Source: Sphingopyxis sp. BSN-002 (GTDB taxonomy: Bacteria > Pseudomonadota > Alphaproteobacteria > Sphingomonadales > Sphingomonadaceae). Taken from it: DNA of 64,000 nt. Shown one piece after another: positions 46,910 through 55,654 of this stretch. The notes under the pieces were generated by a model, which was given only the letters and a program-made list of their open reading frames with translations, did not search any database and was not told where the DNA came from. The position numbers and the translations under genes are program-made. Each line of letters opens with the position of its first letter. Positions within the stretch are counted from its first letter, which is position 1. The stretch covers positions 744,001 through 808,000 of the forward strand of contig NZ_CP091804.1 in assembly GCF_022024275.1 (NCBI RefSeq). Direction: 5' to 3'.

Positions 46910-47314
46910 TCAGCCGAGCAGGAACGCCAGGACGGCCATAACGAGCGCCCAGAAGACGAATGACAGGAAAATCGCGCCAAGCGCGTCTTTTGCCTTTCGG
47001 GTTTGCCCCATCGAAGCAAAGATGATCACCACCGCGATCGTTGCGAGCAATATCGGGCCACACAGCACAAATGCGACCCAACCCGCATTGCTGAGCGGTT
47101 CGGCAGCCCGCGCATCCCGTTCCTCCTGCCGCCCCTGAGCCGCTTCCCCAAGGCTTTGGGCAACGGCTTCCGGCAAGTCGCGCCGTTCCAGTTCGACCCG
47201 CGCTGCTTCGACCACATGGGGTTCGAAGCCACCCGAGTTTTCCGTGGAAACGATTTCGATCAAATCTTCATCCGGCAGGCGAGCCATGCGGCCCGCCCAG
47301 TCGATGTCCCCCAT
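46910..47314 (-). CDS. Hypothetical small membrane protein
   Basis: A 134-residue protein without recognised family. The start is ATG 47314 (MGDIDWAGRM). The N-terminal half is soluble and acidic, with RLPDEDLIEIVSTENSGGFEPHVVEAARVELERRDL, and the C-terminal half has two hydrophobic segments (about residues 80-103 and 113-132). It lies 18 bases downstream of the NPD-type gene on the same strand. Sphingomonad genomes carry many such proteins of unknown role. Confidence 0.6.
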   Translation of the reverse strand: MGDIDWAGRMARLPDEDLIEIVSTENSGGFEPHVVEAARVELERRDLPEAVAQSLGEAAQGRQEERDARAAEPLSNAGWVAFVLCGPILLATIAVVIIFASMGQTRKAKDALGAIFLSFVFWALVMAVLAFLLG

Positions 47315-47331
47315 CAGCCCCCCGCTTCCGA

Positions 47332-48735
47332 TCAATCCCCCGTCAGAATCCGGTCGACCAGCTGCTTCACCGTCGGGGTGAAGTTGTTCGAATAGAAGGG
47401 ATCGGTCTTGAAGTTGAACGCGGCGTGGCCCGCGAACATCAGATTCTGTTCGACGTCGCCGCCATGCGCGATGTCCTGCAACGTCTTCTGGATGCAGAAG
47501 CTGCGCGGATCGGCGAGGTAACCGGTCGAATAATCGTCATGGTCCTTCCATGCCGAGAAACCGCAATGCGACAGGCAGCCCATGCAGTCGGCCTGGTCCT
47601 TGCGGATCACGCCCTTGTCGGTGTCGGTGACGAAGACGACCGTGTTGTCGGGGGTCTTGAGCGCTTCGGTATAGCCCTCGGCAACCCAGTCGCGCGCGCG
47701 GTCGCGGTCGTGCGGGGTGACCCAGAAATTCTTGCCCTTCACCCCGACGTCGAGCTGGACGACATGATCGCCCGCTTCCTGCTTCGAATAGGGGATCTGG
47801 CGCTCAGAGCGCGCTTCGAGATCGCGAAGGAACGGGTTGCGCACCGCACTCGAATAGAAACCGGTCGGCGAGAAGCGATGGAGCAGCACGTCGCCCTCGT
47901 CGAGGGTGCGCAGGCGGTCCTTCCACTCCTGCGGGATCGGGCTTTCCTCGGTCAGCAGCGGACGCGTGCCGTACTGGAAGACGATCTGGCCGAGCTCGGG
48001 ATTGTCGATCCAGTGCTCCCAATCGCGCAGGTACCAGACCCCGCCGGCCATCACGATCGGCACGTCGTCCGAAATGCCCTCGGCGCGCATCACATCGCGC
48101 AGCGCTTTGACGCGCGGATAGGGATCTTCGGGCTTCAGCGGGTCTTCGGCGTTCGACAGGCCGTTGTGCCCGCCCGCGAGCCAAGGATCCTCATAGACCA
48201 CCGCCCCCATCAGCTCGGCGACCTTGTGATAGGCGCGCTTCCAGAGCGCGCGGAAGGCGCGGCCCGACGAGATGATCGGCAGATACTGGACATTGTGCCG
48301 CGCCGCGATCTCGCTGAGCTTGTACGGCATGCCGGCACCGCAGGTGACGCCAGTGACGAGGCCCTTGGTCTTTTCGAGCACGCCTTCGAGCACCTGCTGC
48401 GCGCCGCCCATTTCCCACAGGACGTTGATGTTGATCGCGCCCTTGCCGCTCGCAACGTCATAGGCGCGCTTCACCTGTTCGACCGCGCCGTCGATGGCGT
48501 ACTGGATCAATTCCTCATGGCGTTCCTTGCGGGTCAGCGCGCGATAGATTTGCGGAATGATCTTGCCATCGGCGTCATAGCTGTCGGCATTGACCGCCGA
48601 CACGGTCCCGATCCCGCCCGCTGCAGCCCAGGCGCCGCTCGACATATGGTTGGTCGCCGACACGCCCTTGCCGCCCTCGACCAGCGGCCACACTTCACGG
48701 CCGCCATAAAGGATGGGCTTCAAACCTTTGAACAC
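47332..48735 (-). CDS. Nitronate monooxygenase/NPD-family flavoprotein with Cys cluster
   Basis: A 467-residue TIM-barrel flavoprotein of the 2-nitropropane dioxygenase/FabK superfamily. It has GGIGTVSAVNA, NVLWEMGGAQQV, VTGVTCGAGMPYKLSEIA and VMAGGVW, typical FMN-barrel elements. It is longer than ordinary NMO (about 330-380 residues): the C-terminal addition contains DCMGCLSHCGF followed later by SFC, a CX2CX3CX22C set that could bind an iron-sulfur cluster. Redox partner and substrate are unknown. ATG 48735 opens with MFKGLKPILYGGREVWP; the small membrane protein gene follows 18 bases downstream. Confidence 0.82.
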   Translation of the reverse strand: MFKGLKPILYGGREVWPLVEGGKGVSATNHMSSGAWAAAGGIGTVSAVNADSYDADGKIIPQIYRALTRKERHEELIQYAIDGAVEQVKRAYDVASGKGAININVLWEMGGAQQVLEGVLEKTKGLVTGVTCGAGMPYKLSEIAARHNVQYLPIISSGRAFRALWKRAYHKVAELMGAVVYEDPWLAGGHNGLSNAEDPLKPEDPYPRVKALRDVMRAEGISDDVPIVMAGGVWYLRDWEHWIDNPELGQIVFQYGTRPLLTEESPIPQEWKDRLRTLDEGDVLLHRFSPTGFYSSAVRNPFLRDLEARSERQIPYSKQEAGDHVVQLDVGVKGKNFWVTPHDRDRARDWVAEGYTEALKTPDNTVVFVTDTDKGVIRKDQADCMGCLSHCGFSAWKDHDDYSTGYLADPRSFCIQKTLQDIAHGGDVEQNLMFAGHAAFNFKTDPFYSNNFTPTVKQLVDRILTGD

Positions 48736-48789
48736 TCTAGACCTCTTTCTCTCCAGCCGCGGCTCGTCGCCAGCAGGCCCCCATTTGCC

Positions 48790-48807
48790 GCTTCCGTAAG
48801 CGGAAGC
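48790..48807 (-). promoter_or_regulatory. Palindrome in the leader of the NPD-type gene
   Basis: GCTTCCG (48790-48796) and CGGAAGC (48801-48807) flank a TAAG loop, a perfect 7-4-7 inverted repeat. On the minus strand it lies just downstream of a TTGACT (48824-48819), which could be a -35 box. It may be an operator, or else the terminator of the glycosyltransferase gene upstream, whose stop is at 48836. Confidence 0.35.
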
Positions 48808-48835
48808 ACGCCATGAAAGTCAATGGCCGCACACG

Positions 48836-49981
48836 CTATTCCCCGGAGAAGAGGCGGCGACCCTTAAGCGCGCGACCATAGAGATTTTCATAGGCCGCGA
48901 CCATGATTGATTCATCGAAGCGCGCCGCCGCGACCTCACGGTTCGCGTGCCCGATGCGAAGGCGCAGCGCGGCATCTTCGGTCAGCGTTGCCAATGCCTT
49001 GCGGAAAGCCGCATCATCGGTGGCGATGAACGGGAAATTCTGGCCCGACACCATTGCCGCCACATCGCCGACGTCGGGGCTGACGACCGGCAGTCCGGCC
49101 GCCATCGCCTCGATCACCGCGATCGGCGCCTGCTCGCTTCGCGAGGACAGCGCCAGCAGATCGAAATGGCCGATCCAGTTTGCGGGCTCGGCCATGAAAC
49201 CCGGCATGACGAGCCGGTCCGTCATGCCGCACACCGCGGCTTCGGCCGTGATCGCATCGCGTTCGGGGCCCTCCCCCACCACGACCAGCCGCACATTCGC
49301 AGGCAGCGTCGCCACCGCTCGCACCAGCCGCGGCAAATCCTTGACCTTGCGCAACCCCGCAACGGTGCCGATCACCACTTCGCCATCGCGTCGTTCGAAC
49401 CCCGGAAGGGAGGCGGACGGCCCTTTCGCATAGGCGGCGACGTCGATCCCGTTGCGGATCAGTTGCACGCGCCGCCTTTTGCCCCATTCGTCGACCGCAA
49501 TGCGCTCGAGCACCGTCGAGGGCACGACCAGCGCCTCGGTCGTGGGCAACGCGAGATGACGGAAAGCGTTGCGTTTCCAGTTGCGTTTTTCGCTCTCGTC
49601 CTCGTTGAAGCCGTCCTCGTGATGGATCATCGGCGGCAGGTTCAGAAACGGCGAGAAAAGACGGTGCGCCATCACGCCGTCCATCGAACCCCAATTATAG
49701 CTGAGCACCAGATCGAACCGCCGCATATAGCGCGTCAGCGCGCGGTAGCGCTTCAGGCCCGGTTTGCCGTGGAGCGGCGGCGCATCGGCTGGAAAGCGCA
49801 CGTCGATGCCGGGGTCGATCGCGTCGCGAGCGCCCATCGCCTCGGGGACGGCCGACAACACCACATGTTTGGCGCGCGCGCCCATCAGGTTCATCAGCCG
49901 GACGGCGCGCGCCTCCTTTCCGCCCAGCGAGAAACTGGAATGGAGGTGCAGGATACGCACGGGAGCGCGAGCGCCGGTCAC
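48836..49981 (-). CDS. GT4-family glycosyltransferase
   Basis: A 381-residue GT-B glycosyltransferase. The start is a GTG at 49981 that overlaps the stop of the upstream hydrolase (GTGA). The N-terminus has RILHLHSSFSLGGKEARAVRL, and the donor domain has FERRDGEVVIGTVAGLRKVKDLPRLV, SSRSEQAPIAVIEAMAAGLPVVSPDVGDV (EX7E). It lies far from the main polysaccharide cluster and is coupled instead to the alpha/beta hydrolase. Its acceptor, perhaps a lipid or cell-surface glycan, is unknown. Confidence 0.84.
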   Translation of the reverse strand: MTGARAPVRILHLHSSFSLGGKEARAVRLMNLMGARAKHVVLSAVPEAMGARDAIDPGIDVRFPADAPPLHGKPGLKRYRALTRYMRRFDLVLSYNWGSMDGVMAHRLFSPFLNLPPMIHHEDGFNEDESEKRNWKRNAFRHLALPTTEALVVPSTVLERIAVDEWGKRRRVQLIRNGIDVAAYAKGPSASLPGFERRDGEVVIGTVAGLRKVKDLPRLVRAVATLPANVRLVVVGEGPERDAITAEAAVCGMTDRLVMPGFMAEPANWIGHFDLLALSSRSEQAPIAVIEAMAAGLPVVSPDVGDVAAMVSGQNFPFIATDDAAFRKALATLTEDAALRLRIGHANREVAAARFDESIMVAAYENLYGRALKGRRLFSGE

Positions 49982-50973
49982 GCGGCGGGAAGGTCCGATA
50001 TCCAGCCGTCGATCGCGTCGCGGGCTTCGGCCTCGTCCATCGTCGGCGCATGCCCGACCCCGGGCACCTCGACCAACCTGGCTTTCGGCAGCGCCTCCGC
50101 CATCTTTCGGCCGGCGTTCGCCGACAGGATATCGGAAAGTGCCCCGCGCAGGACCAGCACCGGAATATCGCCAAGCGCCCGATAGGCGGGCCACAGATCG
50201 ACCCCCGCCTCGCCGCCGTTCGGCACGCGCAGCGGCGCCGCGATCTGCTTGTCGTAATCGGTGACGATGCGGCCTTCGGGGGTCAGCCGGTGCGTGCGCT
50301 TGGTGATGCGCAACCAGTCGTGGATACCATAGTGGGGGTAGATGGCCCCGTTGAGTTCGGAATAGGCGCGCGCCGCGTGAATCCACGTCGGCTGGCTGCC
50401 GCCGGCGCCGATATAGTCGCGGATCCGCTCAAGCCCCGCCGTCTCGAGTTCCGGCCCCACATCGTTGAGCACCGCGCCCGTCAGACGGCCGGGCTGCGTG
50501 GCAGCGAGAAGCATCGAGACCAGCCCGCCGAGCGACGTGCCGACGGTCGCGAAGCGCCTGATCTCCAGTTCGTCGAGCAGCGCGACGACGTCCTGCACAT
50601 AGGTCAGCGGGACGTAAGTCATCGGGTCCTTGGCATAGGCGCTTTCGCCGCGACCGCGGAATTCGACCACGATCACGCGCCGCCTCGTCGCCATGAACGG
50701 CGCCAGCCCCTCGAAATCGCGGGCGTTGCGCGCAAGACCCGGCATGCACAGGATCGGCGGCAGGGTCTCGCTTCCGGCCGGCCCGGCATAGACGCGGGCA
50801 TGCAGGCGAACGCCGTCGTGCGACCACCAATACTGGTCGCTCCAGTCGCGCCTGATGTCCTGCTTCGCCGAAATCGCGCGTCCCCTTTCCGTCGCCCCGC
50901 GACGTCTATCGCCAACCGGAGCCCGCGACGCAACCCATCCCTCGCCGAAATGGGGCGGACCGGTTGCCGCCAC
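49978..50973 (-). CDS. Alpha/beta hydrolase
   Basis: A hydrolase of the alpha/beta fold: oxyanion PPILCMPGLARNARDFEGLA, nucleophile elbow GTSLGGLVSMLL (Ser), acid in the GDIPVLVLRGALSDIL region and catalytic His in VPGVGHAPTMDEAEA. The exact start is unclear: GTG 50973 gives 331 residues, but the conserved fold begins near WSDQYWWSHDGVRLHARVY; an ATT at 50874, with AAAGGGGA upstream, is also possible. It is divergent from astD, whose ATG lies at 51003, so the promoter region would be very short. Its 3' end overlaps the glycosyltransferase start (GTGA). Confidence 0.82.
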   Translation of the reverse strand: MAATGPPHFGEGWVASRAPVGDRRRGATERGRAISAKQDIRRDWSDQYWWSHDGVRLHARVYAGPAGSETLPPILCMPGLARNARDFEGLAPFMATRRRVIVVEFRGRGESAYAKDPMTYVPLTYVQDVVALLDELEIRRFATVGTSLGGLVSMLLAATQPGRLTGAVLNDVGPELETAGLERIRDYIGAGGSQPTWIHAARAYSELNGAIYPHYGIHDWLRITKRTHRLTPEGRIVTDYDKQIAAPLRVPNGGEAGVDLWPAYRALGDIPVLVLRGALSDILSANAGRKMAEALPKARLVEVPGVGHAPTMDEAEARDAIDGWISDLPAA

Positions 50974-51002
50974 CGGCTTTCGCCGATAAGAGGCTGGAGA
51001 CC

Positions 51003-52448
51003 ATGAGCGAAAATCTGCTTTCCTTCGAACCCGCGACCGGCAACGAGCTGTGGCGCGGGCCGGTGAGCAATGTCGATCACGAGGTCGGGATCGCACGCCG
51101 CGCCTGGCCCGAATGGGCGGCGAAGGCCGTCACCTTCCGCTCCGAAACGCTCCGCCGCTTTGCCGACCGGGTCAAGGCCGAGAGCGAAGTTCTGGCCGAC
51201 CTGATCGCGCGCGAGACCGGCAAGCCGCTGTGGGAAGCGCGAACCGAGGTCGAATCGGTCGCGAACAAGGTCGATATTTCTGTGAAGGCCTATGCCGAGC
51301 GGACGTCGAACCGCCGCATCGAGGGCGCGATGGGCCTGCGCAACGCGGTACGCCACAAGCCGCACGGTACGCTCGCAGTGCTTGGCCCCTATAATTTCCC
51401 GGCGCATCTGCCGAACGGGCATATCGTTCCGGCGCTGCTCGCCGGCAATTCGATCGTGTTCAAGCCGTCCGAAAAGACGCCCGCGGTGGGCGCGAAGCTC
51501 GTCGAGCTGTTCCACGACGCCGGCGTTCCGCAAGAGGTGCTCCGCCTGGTCATCGGCGGCCCCGAAACCGGCAAGGCGCTCGCGGCGCATGACGGCCTCG
51601 ACGGTTTGCTCTTCACCGGATCGGCGCGCACCGGCGTCGCGCTCAATCGCCAGTTTGCGGACAGGCCGGGAAAGATTCTCGCGCTGGAGATGGGCGGCAA
51701 CAATCCGGTCGTGGTGTGGGATACCGCCGACATCGCAACCGCGGCGATCCTGGTCGTGCAGTCGGCCTTCCTCAGCGCCGGACAGCGGTGCAGCAACGCC
51801 CGGCGCCTGATCGTCAAGGAAAGCATGGCCGACCGCCTGCTCGACGAGGTCAAGACGCTGGCGAACCGGCTGATCGTCGACCATCCGCATGCCGACCCCG
51901 CGCCCTATATGGGCCCGGTCATCGACAACGAGGCGGCGGACGGGCTCACCGAAAGCTTCCTGATCCTGATGTCGAACGGCGGCCAGGTCATCCGCCACAT
52001 GTCGCGGCCGGTCGCGGACCGCCCTTTCCTGACCCCCGGCATCATCGACGTGACATCGATGCCCGAACGCCCCGATATCGAGCTGTTCGGTCCCCTGCTG
52101 CAGGTGATCCGCGTCGACAGTTTCGAGGCGGCAATTGCCGAGGCGAACAACACGAGCTTCGGACTCTCGGCCTCGCTTATCGGCGGCACGCCGCAGCTTT
52201 ACGACCAGTTCTGGGCCAACGCGCGCGCGGGCGTGATCAACTGGAACCGCCCCACCAACGGTGCCTCATCGGCCGCCCCCTTCGGCGGCATCGGCCTGTC
52301 GGGCAACCACCGCCCCAGCGCCTTCTACGCGGCGGACTATTGCGCCTATCCGGTCGCATCGTCGGAAAGCGACGCGATACGGGCGTCGATCGGCGTGGGG
52401 CTGCGTGATCCTGAAGGGTCGCAGCTGATCACCAAAAAGTATCTCTGA
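51003..52448 (+). CDS. astD: Succinylglutamic semialdehyde dehydrogenase (AstD-type ALDH)
   Basis: A 481-residue aldehyde dehydrogenase that matches AstD, the last oxidation of the arginine succinyltransferase pathway. It has LGPYNFPAHLPNGHIVPALLAGN, FTGSARTGVALNRQFA, EMGGNNPVVVWD as general base and the catalytic Cys in SAGQRCSNARRLIV, plus NWNRPTNGASSAAPFGGIGLSGNHRPSAFYAADYCAYPV, which is diagnostic. No astA/B/C/E genes lie in the window. ATG 51003 follows a short, weak leader. It ends with GSQLITKKYL. Another ALDH use cannot be excluded. Confidence 0.88.
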   Translation: MSENLLSFEPATGNELWRGPVSNVDHEVGIARRAWPEWAAKAVTFRSETLRRFADRVKAESEVLADLIARETGKPLWEARTEVESVANKVDISVKAYAERTSNRRIEGAMGLRNAVRHKPHGTLAVLGPYNFPAHLPNGHIVPALLAGNSIVFKPSEKTPAVGAKLVELFHDAGVPQEVLRLVIGGPETGKALAAHDGLDGLLFTGSARTGVALNRQFADRPGKILALEMGGNNPVVVWDTADIATAAILVVQSAFLSAGQRCSNARRLIVKESMADRLLDEVKTLANRLIVDHPHADPAPYMGPVIDNEAADGLTESFLILMSNGGQVIRHMSRPVADRPFLTPGIIDVTSMPERPDIELFGPLLQVIRVDSFEAAIAEANNTSFGLSASLIGGTPQLYDQFWANARAGVINWNRPTNGASSAAPFGGIGLSGNHRPSAFYAADYCAYPVASSESDAIRASIGVGLRDPEGSQLITKKYL

Positions 52449-52524
52449 CCACCCCAATTTTACCTTCATCGCCGTCAATAAAGGCTGCTTTGCCATATGG
52501 GCGGCGCCGATCCATCTACCACGC

Positions 52525-53322
52525 ATGGAAAAGACTCTCCCTTCCACGGGCAAGCTGTGGCTCGTCGGCGCCGGTCCGGGCGATCCCGATTTGCTTACGC
52601 TCCGTGCCGCACGACTGCTCGAAAGCGCCGATCTCGTCGTGCATGACGGATTGGTCGGCGATGGCGTGCTTGCGCTGATCCCAGCGCATGTCGAACGGAT
52701 CAGCGTCGCCAAGCAGCGCAGCCGCCACACGATGAAACAGGAGCTGATCAACGAGCTGATCGTCCGCGAAGCGCAGGCCGGCAGGCAGGTCGTGCGCCTG
52801 AAGGGCGGCGACCCCTTCATCTTCGGCCGCGGCGGCGAGGAACTCGACGCGGCACGCGAAGCCGGCGTCGCGTGCGAGGTCGTTCCGGGCATCACCGCCG
52901 CGGCAGGCTGCGCGGCGCAGGCGGGCCTTCCCCTGACCCACCGCGAGGATGCGAGCGCAGTCAGCTTCGTTGCCGGTCAGTGCAAGGATCTGACGGACCA
53001 GGACTGGTCGGGGCTCGCGGGGCATGGCCGTACGCTGGTCATCTACATGGGCCTCGCAACCGCGTCGGCCATCGCCGACAAGCTGATCGCCGACGGCGTC
53101 TCGCCCGACCTTCCGGTCGCGGTTGTCGAGCGCGGGACGACCGCCGATGCGCGGGTCCTTCGCACGCTGCTGACCGATCTCGGCGACCTGGTCGCACGCG
53201 AGAAGGTTGCCAGTCCGGCGCTGATCATCGTCGGCAAGGTCGCGGCGCGCGCCGATGCGCTCGACTGCCTCGGTGCACCGGGCATCGCAAAGAATATAGA
53301 AAATATCGGGGACTTCACATGA
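52525..53322 (+). CDS. cobA: Uroporphyrinogen-III C-methyltransferase (siroheme branch)
   Basis: A 265-residue SAM-dependent methylase that methylates uroporphyrinogen III at C-2 and C-7 to precorrin-2, on the route to siroheme. Family motifs are GAGPGDPDLLTLRAARLLESAD, VRLKGGDPFIFGRGGEE and PGITAAAGCAAQAGLPLTHR. It is a single-domain SUMT, without the CysG oxidase/ferrochelatase part. It leads the sulfite reductase operon, so siroheme for CysI is the probable end use rather than cobalamin. Its stop overlaps the next ATG (ATGA). Confidence 0.93.
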   Translation: MEKTLPSTGKLWLVGAGPGDPDLLTLRAARLLESADLVVHDGLVGDGVLALIPAHVERISVAKQRSRHTMKQELINELIVREAQAGRQVVRLKGGDPFIFGRGGEELDAAREAGVACEVVPGITAAAGCAAQAGLPLTHREDASAVSFVAGQCKDLTDQDWSGLAGHGRTLVIYMGLATASAIADKLIADGVSPDLPVAVVERGTTADARVLRTLLTDLGDLVAREKVASPALIIVGKVAARADALDCLGAPGIAKNIENIGDFT

Positions 53323-53615
53323 AACTGCTCACGGGCAATGACCTGAAAACAGGATTTGTCACTTGGTGGACCGGCGCCGACTGGTCGCTCCATATCGAGG
53401 ACGCCGCCGACGTAGGCGAACAGGGCGAGGCGATCCTCGCGGTCGAAGAGGCCGCGCGCCGCGTCAACGCGCCCTATATCATCGCGGGCGAAGCGACCGC
53501 CGAAGGCCCGCGCCCCGCGCATATCAAGGACCGCATCCGCGCGCTCGGCCCGACCGTGCGCCCCGACCTGACACTGAAACCCGCCGATCCCGCGGCCGGC
53601 GACTGGGTGATCTGA
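53319..53615 (+). CDS. DUF2849 family protein of the sulfite reductase operon
   Basis: A 98-residue protein of the DUF2849 family: MKLLTGNDLKTGFVTWWTGADWSLHIEDA, then a mixed alpha/beta ending in PADPAAGDWVI. It is encoded between the siroheme methylase and CysI in many alphaproteobacteria; function is unknown, perhaps assembly or regulation of sulfite reductase. The ATG overlaps the upstream stop by four bases, and the downstream ATG follows one base after its stop. Confidence 0.88.
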   Translation: MKLLTGNDLKTGFVTWWTGADWSLHIEDAADVGEQGEAILAVEEAARRVNAPYIIAGEATAEGPRPAHIKDRIRALGPTVRPDLTLKPADPAAGDWVI

Positions 53616-53616
53616 C

Positions 53617-55248
53617 ATGTATAAATATGACGAATATGACCATGCGATGGTCGCCGCCCGCGTTGCCGAGTTCAGCGATCAGGTGAAGCGCCGCCTGGCT
53701 GGCGAGATCACCGAGGACCAGTTCAAGCCGCTGCGCCTGATGAACGGCCTCTACCTCCAGCTCCACGCTTATATGCTGCGCGTCGCGGTGCCCTATGGCA
53801 CGCTCGACGGCCGCCAGATGCGGATGCTGGCGCATATCGCGCGCAAATATGACCGCGATTACGGCCATTTCACCACGCGCCAGAATATCCAGTATAACTG
53901 GATCAAGCTGGAGGACGCGCCCGCGATCCTCGAAGACCTCGCGTCGGTCGAGATGCACGCGATCCAGACCAGTGGCAATTGCATCCGCAACATCAGCTCG
54001 GACCAGTGGGCCGGCGCCGCCGCGGACGAGATCACCGATCCGCGCCCGTGGGCCGAGCTGCTCCGCCAATGGTCGAGCTTCCATCCAGAATTCAGCTATC
54101 TGCCGCGCAAGTTCAAGATCGCGGTGATCGCCGCCGACGAGGATCGCGCCGCGATGCGCCTGCACGATATCGGTATCCAGATCGTCGAGAAGGACGGCGT
54201 CCACGGCGCGGCCTTCTATGTCGGCGGCGGCATGGGCCGCACCCCGATGATCGCGTCGCTGATCAAGGATTTCGTGCCGATCGAGGACATGCTGAGCTAT
54301 GCCGAGGCGTGCCTGCGCGTCTACAACCGCTATGGCCGCCGCGACAATATCTACAAGGCGCGCATCAAGATCCTGATCCACGAGCTCGGCGCCGACGAAT
54401 ATCGCCGCCAGGTCGAGGAAGAGTTCGCGCATGTGAAGTCTCTCGGCATCGACCCGCCGAAGGCCGAGTTCGACCGCATCGCCGCGCAATTCGCACCGCC
54501 CGCGCTCGACGCCTCCGCACCCGACGAAATCGACCGCAGCGATCCCGACTTCGCGGTCTGGGTCGACCAGAATGTCGCCGCGCACAAGGTGCCCGGCCAT
54601 GCGATCGTCAACATCAGCCTGAAGCCCGTCGGCGGCATCCCCGGCGACGCCAGCTCGGCGCAGATCGACCTGATGGCCGACCTCGCCGAGAAATACAGCC
54701 ACGACGAGCTGCGCGTCACCCATGCTCAGAACATCGTGCTGCCGCACATCCGCAAAGCCGACCTCTATGCGATTTGGCAGCAACTCGACGCGGCGGGGCT
54801 CGCGACGCCGAACCTCGACCTGATCAGCGATATCATCGCATGCCCCGGGCTCGACTATTGCAGCCTCGCCAATGCGCGCTCGATCCCGGTCGCGCAGAAG
54901 ATCGCAACGCGCTTCTCGGACCTTGGCCGCCAGAAGGAACTGGGCGAACTGAAGCTCAAGATTTCGGGCTGCATCAACGCCTGCGGCCACCACCATGCCG
55001 GCCACATCGGCATCCTCGGCGTCGACCGCAAGGGCACCGAGAATTACCAGCTTCTGCTCGGCGGATCGGGCGCGGAGGACGTGTCGCTCGGCACGATCAC
55101 CGGCCCCGGCTTCGACGAGGACGGCATCGTCGATGCGATCGAGCGCGTCACCGACAAATATCTCGCCGAACGGAGCGAAGGCGAACGTTTCGTCGACACC
55201 TTCCGCCGCGTCGGCATGGCCCCCTTCAAGGAGGCGATCTATGGTTGA
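53617..55248 (+). CDS. cysI: Sulfite/nitrite reductase hemoprotein
   Basis: A 543-residue siroheme-[4Fe-4S] reductase. The conserved early YGHFTTRQNIQYNWI segment and the cofactor-binding cysteines in CPGLDYCSLANARS and SGCINACGHHHAGHIG (C-x5-C plus C-x3-C, near residues 410 and 452) are plain. It reduces sulfite to sulfide with six electrons. The presence of CysH and DUF934 immediately downstream supports the assimilatory sulfate route rather than nitrite use. The final bases overlap the DUF934 gene by eight. Confidence 0.93.
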   Translation: MYKYDEYDHAMVAARVAEFSDQVKRRLAGEITEDQFKPLRLMNGLYLQLHAYMLRVAVPYGTLDGRQMRMLAHIARKYDRDYGHFTTRQNIQYNWIKLEDAPAILEDLASVEMHAIQTSGNCIRNISSDQWAGAAADEITDPRPWAELLRQWSSFHPEFSYLPRKFKIAVIAADEDRAAMRLHDIGIQIVEKDGVHGAAFYVGGGMGRTPMIASLIKDFVPIEDMLSYAEACLRVYNRYGRRDNIYKARIKILIHELGADEYRRQVEEEFAHVKSLGIDPPKAEFDRIAAQFAPPALDASAPDEIDRSDPDFAVWVDQNVAAHKVPGHAIVNISLKPVGGIPGDASSAQIDLMADLAEKYSHDELRVTHAQNIVLPHIRKADLYAIWQQLDAAGLATPNLDLISDIIACPGLDYCSLANARSIPVAQKIATRFSDLGRQKELGELKLKISGCINACGHHHAGHIGILGVDRKGTENYQLLLGGSGAEDVSLGTITGPGFDEDGIVDAIERVTDKYLAERSEGERFVDTFRRVGMAPFKEAIYG

Positions 55249-55654
55249 GCATATTCATTCGGACGGCGAAGAACCCGCGGTCACCCTTGACGCCTTTCTC
55301 GAACAGTCGAACGCGACCGCGGTGCGGCTCGAGCCCGACGAGGACGCGCGCGCGCTGATCCCCTTCCTCGACCGGCTCGCACTGATCGAGGTCGCCTTTC
55401 CGAAGTTCCGCGACGGCCGCGGCTACAGCTCGGCGCGCATCCTGCGCGAGGCGGGTTATACGGGCGAACTGCGTGCGCAGGGCGATGTGCTGGTCGACCA
55501 GATCGCTTACATGAAGCGCTGCGGCTTCGACACCTTCGCACCCGAAAAGCCGCTCAATGCTGCCGATGTCGAGGCGGCGCTGACCCGCTGGCCCGAACAT
55601 TATCAGGGCGCCGCCGACGGCGCGGTCCCGATATGGAAATTAAGGCATGGCTGA
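55241..55654 (+). CDS. DUF934 family protein
   Basis: A 137-residue DUF934 protein: LALIEVAFPKFRDGRGYSSARILRE is the family's most conserved region, with DQIAYMKRCGFDTFAP following. It is found with CysI and CysH in many proteobacteria and may act as an accessory or electron-transfer partner of the sulfite reductase. ATG 55241 lies in the last codons of cysI (eight-base overlap), and its stop overlaps cysH by eight bases. Confidence 0.92.
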   Translation: MVEHIHSDGEEPAVTLDAFLEQSNATAVRLEPDEDARALIPFLDRLALIEVAFPKFRDGRGYSSARILREAGYTGELRAQGDVLVDQIAYMKRCGFDTFAPEKPLNAADVEAALTRWPEHYQGAADGAVPIWKLRHG

